Shown here: positions 58,902 to 64,000 of the stretch, piece after piece | Layout: every line of letters begins with the position of its first letter | How positions within the stretch are numbered: position 1 is the stretch's first letter | Assembly: GCA_030248195.1 (NCBI GenBank) | Contig: JASAND010016406.1 | Coordinates: 1 to 64,000, forward strand | DNA length: 64,000 nucleotides | Direction: 5' to 3' | From: Trissonchulus latispiculum | Taxonomy: Eukaryota; Nematoda; Enoplea; Enoplida; Ironidae | The notes under the pieces: generated by a model | What the model was told of the DNA's origin: nothing | Databases searched by the model: none | The model's input: the letters and a program-made list of their open reading frames with translations, nothing else | Program-made: the position numbers and the translations under genes

Positions 58902-59062
58902 CTCTCATAAGCGATGAACTTTGCCCTGACAGGTAGAATAGCAATAGTTGTAGGCAATAAACTATTGAAGGATAGAGAGACTGAAAATCCAGGACCAGAA
59001 CCGATCATGTAAAAGATGCATTCGGCTCCATGGTCAGGGCAATACACTCTGGAGCGTCCATT
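58902..59062 (-). pseudogene. REV3L: REV3 motif A exon, right copy, frameshifted
   Basis: 161 bp against 162 bp on the left, with several indels. The change just after SLYPS shifts the frame, and GATCCGG has become GATCGG upstream. Confidence 0.85.
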
Positions 59063-59988
59063 CTGAAACACAAGGAAGAGGAAATATGAAATTAGTCTGA
59101 CCAAAAATGTAGGGAGCGAAATTGTTTCGTTTATAATTAGATTCACGGTACAGTTTTGGTACAGCAATATTTCTGAACCGTCATGACATGAACTTTCCTT
59201 TGGTTGAAAAATTTTTTAAAAATGAAAAAACATAAAAATCGATGGCGATTTTTATAGTTTGGAAAATTAGTAGATGGCTTATAACTAGCCATTGGGTGGA
59301 AAATTAGGCCAGGTCCCAAACAAAGCCCGTCCCCCTTAAAACGGCTAGACTTCGTCAAGTATTGCGTGCTAAATTTTTTATTTTCAAAATTTTTTGCTCT
59401 TCCGCTTTGACGGGCGATTGCTCGCGATTCAATTACCACAAAAATATAGTATACATATACAATTAGAACAACGGAGAACATCGAACACTGATGAACATCG
59501 TATATTTTTCATATCCGAATATCAGCCTATGTACTTTTGCGGTAACGGATATGCGGTTATCCAGTTAACCGCTGACTAAAACTAGGTTTCAAAAAAAAAA
59601 TTAAATTTCACAGCTAAAAATTTCAATTTTTCTGTCACGTTTTTGCTGTACTATGAAGCATTGATTTCAAAAAATATATTCGGATAACCAAAAGTGAAAA
59701 ATATTTTTAAAATTTACAAACTGCCAAACATTTGCTAACTCTTCATGACTATGTCTCAAACAGAAATCGCGATATCCAGTGCCCACCGATAAAGAGTATA
59801 TACATAACAACTAAGAGTGTAAAAGCGTCAAAATTTTAGTTAAAAGGATGGGGGCATGACGGTACAACAACGGCTGACTGTCCCCCTAAATCGGGCATTA
59901 GCGACCCCCACAACTGCATACATTAACACGGGGTCCGATTCACCGGGTCTACCCTAACCTCCGCGAGGGCGCTACCCCCTGAAAATAT

Positions 59989-60699
59989 ACAAGAATAAAA
60001 ATGCTCCGGTGGAGCATGAAAAATGCAATATGGGTGACATTCGGTTGTAAATGGACAGAGGACTAGGTTTTAAAACGTTAATATGGGAGGGGCAGGTTGT
60101 AAATGCCAGGAGGACTAGGTTAAAAGCGCACTAATATGGACCAGCTTCGCTGAACAACCCATATTCGCGGAAACTGTCCAGAGTTTCTATCGGCTGCTGC
60201 TTGCTGTTGCTATTGGCAGTTCTTCGGAAAATTGTACGATTTTTGTCAGCATGGCCTGCAAGTATATATTGTGGTCGTGCTCCTTATTATACAACTTAAT
60301 AATACACGTCCTCCATAATGTCAACTGCTTTTCGCATCAACTTAATACAAGATTATGCGCCAACACTGCAGAAAAAACACCTTGAACACCTTTCTACCAG
60401 AACTGCATTGTTTATTTGGAATACGTAAGCTTTAATATTTCACAATCGTCCCGCTTGCTTTGAAAGCTGAAGAATGTAGATCTTACTCGTATGTCATGTG
60501 GAGTGGAGCATGAGTGACCGCGAATATGGGTTGTTCAGCGAAGCTGGTCCATATTAGTGCGCTTTTAACCTAGTCCTCCTGGCATTTACAACCTGCCCCT
60601 CCCATATTAACGTTTTAAAACCTAGTCCTCTGTCCATTTACAACCGAATGTCACCCATATTGCATTTTTCATGCTCCACCGGAGCATTTTTATTCTTGT
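59989..60699. mobile_element. Complete foldback element with ACAAGAATAAAAATGCTCC ends
   Basis: 711 bp with terminal inverted repeats of about 190 bp (59989-60175 against 60515-60699). The ends resemble those of 55497-56271. The central part pairs with window positions 1-200. No coding potential is visible. Confidence 0.85.
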
Positions 60700-60904
60700 C
60701 CTATTTCATTTTTAAGGTTCTCAGTAAATAGCAAAAACGTTAAAGCTGTGTGAAAGAAACTTTAAAAATTCCGCCAATCATTAATAGTCAACCGAAAGTA
60801 CAGAACAAAGAAGCTTGAAAAGTTCCAAGTTCTTCCTTTTTCTCTATTTTGACAGAAATCCAACATCCAGTATCCATGGCTGCAATAGTTTTAGTTACTG
60901 TATA
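60377..60904. other. Start of the unpaired right flank
   Basis: Its mirror would lie left of the window, so pairing cannot be tested. The part up to 60699 is the second half of the foldback element; the rest is AT-rich with no gene. Confidence 0.5.
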
Positions 60905-61700
60905 TAGCATATAGCACTCTACTGCAGCGCAACCAAATGAAAACTTTGCTGTCGGTGAAGGAAACTCATACGGCACAATTTTCAATGCTCTGCCGCACTT
61001 GTGTGCAAAATTTCCGACGATTGCAACTTACCTGTGGCTAGTTATAGGCCGTGCTGTGCTTCAGCATCACTCGACTGCAGCCCAACCAGATGCAAACTTT
61101 ACTGTCGGTGAAGGAAACTCATACGGCACGATTTTCAATGCTCTGCCGCACTTGTGTGCAAAATTTCGGACGATTGCAACTTACGTGTAGCTAGTTATAG
61201 GCCGTGCTGTACTTCAGCAGCACTCTACTGCAGCGCAACCAGATGCAAACTTTACTGTCGGTGAAGGAAACTCATACGGCACGATTTTCAATGCTCTGCC
61301 GCACTTGTGTGCAAAATTTCGGACGATTGCAACTTACGTGTAGCTAGTTATAGGCCGTGCTGTACTTCAGCAGCACTCTACTGCAGCGCAACCAGATGCA
61401 AACTTACTGCCAGTGAGGGAAATTCATACGGCACGATTTGCAATGCTATTCTGCACTTGTGTGCAAAATTTCAGACGATTGCAACTTATCTGTAGCTAGT
61501 TATAGGCCGTGCTGTACTTCAGCAGCACTCTACTGCAGCGCAACCAGATGCAAACTTACTGCCAGTGAGGGAAATTCATACGGCACGATTTGCAATGCTA
61601 TTCTGCACTTGTGTGCAAAATTTCAGACGATTGCAAGTTTTCTGTAGTTAGTTATAGGCCGTGCTGTACTTCTGCAGCACTCCACTGCAGCGCAACCACA
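60905..61700. repeat. Tandem array, 152-153 bp period, about five copies
   Basis: GGCCGTGCTGT recurs at 61047, 61200, 61353, 61505 and 61657. Each unit contains CAGCACTCTACTGCAGCGCA and CATACGGCACGATTT. The open frames here repeat with the array and are not independent genes. Confidence 0.92.
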
Positions 61701-61989
61701 TAGTAGCATCGTAATAAGTATACGAAACGTATCTATAATAGTTTGTCATGTCCTAAACTATCTGTATGCCGAATTTCAAATACCAGTGACGAATGAATAA
61801 CTTGTTATCGACGGTGCTGTGTTTGGGGCAGCACATACAGCACGGTGGAAGCTAGAGAGTGCACCAACTAACATAGCTACAGTTCCCCCTTACTACAGAC
61901 ATGATTTTCGCCAAGTTTCATATGTTCAGCCGTTTACAGTAAGTCTACAGACAGCGTGCTGTGGTTGTTGCATAGCAGTACAGCACGAT

Positions 61990-62740
61990 AGCAGCACCGC
62001 ACAGCGCTGCGACTATGCTCATCGTGTTCAGCGACCCCGATAACCCTTATATGCGTCCCACTATATGGCCCAAAACAGCATATTTAGGCCTATTTTTGAC
62101 TATTTCCTGTAGAGTTGGGACTTAGAAATTTTCCGAAAATGGCTATTTGGCCGGACCAACTTTGGGCCGGCCGCCAGAACGATCCTGGCCAGATATCAAA
62201 AATCGCCCTCGTTAGGACATATAAACCCTTCCGTAGATCCTTATGCAACAAACCACGTCTCTCTAGCGTCTTCCCTGAGTCCTGTAGCTTTGACAAAAAA
62301 TTGGCCATTTTTGGCCATTTTAGCGCCAAGTCCACTTTTGGCCGGCCGTACAGGTGGCCGGCCGGGCCGGGCAGCGAAAAAATATCAAAAAGGTTCACTT
62401 TCGGGGTATATACGTTCAGAAAAACCAAACTTCACCTGCTGAAAATGCCCAGATCGTTCTAACACTGCGACAGAAAATTGCATTTTTCCAAGCGTGACTT
62501 ACACGGAAAAAAAAACAAACGGACCTAACTTGCCCGGAAGCGAAAATTTTCAAAGTTGGAAATTTTGACCAAAACTTTTTTGCGACTTGTAGTACTCGTC
62601 GTGTAGATTCCAACGATACCAAAATTGTCCAGTTTCGTTGAGTATTTAGCTGGCACGGAGCTCGAACGGGTCTCCAAGGGCCGCACTGAGCCTTTTACAC
62701 CCATATTATAGGGGAGCGCTCTCGCGCTCCCCTATAATAT
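61990..62740. mobile_element. Element related to the 3390-4010 region, ending in a hairpin
   Basis: ATCGTGTTCAGCGACCCCGA at about 62022 matches the start of the 147 bp array region (near 3925-3950 and 57285). It then runs through GGCCGGCC-rich text and CAACGATACCAAAATTGTCC (about 62611) to the hairpin at 62703-62740. This is probably a related copy in the opposite order to the left-arm one. Confidence 0.5.
62703..62740. repeat. Hairpin, 17 bp stem with TCTC loop
   Basis: ATATTATAGGGGAGCGC, TCTC, then the complement GCGCTCCCCTATAATAT. It is followed immediately by an AT microsatellite (62741-62763). Confidence 0.9.
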
Positions 62741-62763
62741 ATATATATATATACGTATATATA

Positions 62764-64000
62764 TACATACACGTACATTCGTTTATATGCATGTGCTATA
62801 AGTCCTTTAATTCCGTGCTCAACATCTGCATGAACCCTTCTCTTGTGCTTTCCTAGGATTTTATTCAATCATTGTTTGATTTTTGACGAGACTTTTTTTA
62901 TACAAAGGGGATTATCAACATTGGGTTCTGAATGTTTAGGCTTCTTGTGTGGGTTCTTCAAGTTTTGTATGGATGCTTTAATAGTGTGTGTTATACTTAC
63001 ATAATATATATAGCTGGCTTGTTTTCAGATATTTATTATTATTAATACCGAGCAATGACTTACATTTGGCACAGAGCAGCAAACAAAAATATCTTTAGTC
63101 AACGCTATAAGGTTTCTCAGCCTAGAAATTTAGTGACCTGATTTAAGTTAAACGTAAACATTTTCACTGTATCTACGCAAAATGCTTATACTTTTACGTA
63201 ACTTTGAGAAATTCGTTTGTGTTATGCCAGTGCCAGCTGCAACCTTGAAATAAAATACCTTTGTTGTGTTGCAAGGCTTGGCTATTTTTGTATTACACAA
63301 AATTTCTATTCTAGCCGAAAACTATGAATAAAATATCTCTTAACTTTATCGGAGCTGTTGCGTTTGCTCGGTTGGCTGAATTTATAGAAGTTTCTGCTTA
63401 GATTTGTTAATATAGTTGGATAAGCTGACGGTATCTTTATTTTAAAGTCCCGACTTTGTGCTTTTCTGGTGAATATTTGATGTTCTCCATTATTAAACCT
63501 TTAAAGATAGATTTTCGATCACACAGTATATATTTAGTTGGTGAACTGTATGGATAGTTTAACGGACGCCTGGAGTAAGTCCATTGGATTCATTTTGAAT
63601 TGTTGACTTATATACTTCAGAGATGAAACCGGGTCACTATTTACTGACCCGGTGACCCGGTATATATTTTTGAAAATTCAGGTTTAAGCTTGCAAAAAAT
63701 TAAAAATACTTTATTGGGGTGTGGTGAGTGTTTTTTACCAATTTGGACATTTTTGACGACAACTATCAAGTTGGGCAAAAGTTTTGCTTTCCTTAAGGTA
63801 GTAGCATTGGAAAGTAAAGTTAATATTGTCAGTAAGCCGGAAAAATTAAAACGATTTGCACGATTTTGCACTCAATAATGTGAAGTAAACTACATAGCTT
63901 TTTGAATCAAACAAATTGGAACAAAATACTTTGCCAAAGTCATAACATCATCTAATTCTAATCATAGGGTTTAACATTAGCACTTTTCTGTTTTATCATT
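62764..64000. other. AT-rich flank without recognised genes
   Basis: No exon of REV3 or any other gene is recognised on either strand. The only structure is the ACCGGGTCAC/GACCCGGTGACCCGG motif at 63628-63661, shared with the left-arm-only segment. Confidence 0.5.

Larger units (their letters stand above)
41637..59062 (-). pseudogene. REV3L: Second REV3 C-terminal copy, frame-disrupted
   Basis: All eleven exons of the left copy are present in the same order on the minus strand. Exons 3, 5, 6, 10 and 11 match the left copy, but exon 1 is 1 bp short, exon 4 is 5 bp long, exon 7 is 2 bp long, exon 8 is 2 bp short and exon 9 is 2 bp short. Exon 2 has lost its GTAAGC donor. Motif A is damaged within the SLYPS segment. 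As written it cannot encode a working polymerase. The breaks may be real decay or uncorrected long-read indels; the shortened homopolymers of this arm favour the latter without proving it. The two copies converge, with 3' ends toward the spacer. Confidence 0.85.
31285..60376 (-). repeat. Right arm of the giant inverted repeat
   Basis: Reverse complement of 1-29714 with patchy divergence. Compared with the left arm, G and C runs are often shorter, one tandem array has two extra units, about 825 bp (left 392-1216) is absent, and one ambiguous base occurs at 47167. All repeat families of the left arm are present in mirrored order. Confidence 0.95.

Noticed and set aside
1..60376. LTR retrotransposon or other ordinary long repeat pair
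   Set aside because: The repeats are inverted, not direct, and carry a host gene with introns; there is no reverse transcriptase or primer binding site.
60377..64000. Search for upstream REV3 exons on the minus strand
   Set aside because: No segment resembling the REV3 region before motif A was recognised; the area is repeats and AT-rich sequence.

Overview
The window is AT-rich eukaryotic DNA, most likely from an invertebrate animal. The evidence is an intron-rich nuclear gene and dense, non-autonomous foldback and MITE-like DNA transposons. I cannot name the species. Nothing looks bacterial, viral or organellar.

The dominant structure is one very large inverted repeat. Bases 1-29714 (left arm) are repeated in reverse complement as about 31285-60376 (right arm), around a unique spacer of about 1.57 kb (29715-31284). 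Base 1 already lies inside the left arm, so the palindrome probably extends to the left of the window. Consequently 60377-64000 has no partner visible here.

The only gene I recognise is REV3, the catalytic subunit of DNA polymerase zeta (family B, translesion synthesis). The left arm carries its last eleven exons on the + strand (2134-19349, about 555 residues): polymerase motifs A, B and C, the CysA and CysB cysteine clusters, a stop codon and a poly(A) signal. Every splice phase in the left copy is consistent. The right arm carries the same eleven exons on the - strand (59062-41637), but exons 1, 4, 7, 8 and 9 have frame-changing indels and the exon 2 donor is lost. Either the right copy is decaying or that arm is poorly corrected long-read sequence.

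Almost everything else is repetitive. There is a family of TTAA-bounded foldback elements; a TTA-flanked G-rich foldback element; a TA-flanked foldback near the palindrome centre; ACAAG...ATGCTCC foldback elements; two unrelated tandem arrays with the same 146-147 bp period; a 163 bp array, a 153 bp array and a GGGATTAATCCC array; and microsatellites. One 147-bp-period array has six copies in the left arm and eight in the right. No transposase or other protein gene is recognisable outside REV3. The palindrome may be a genuine inverted duplication or an amplification or assembly artefact, and deciding between these is the main open question.
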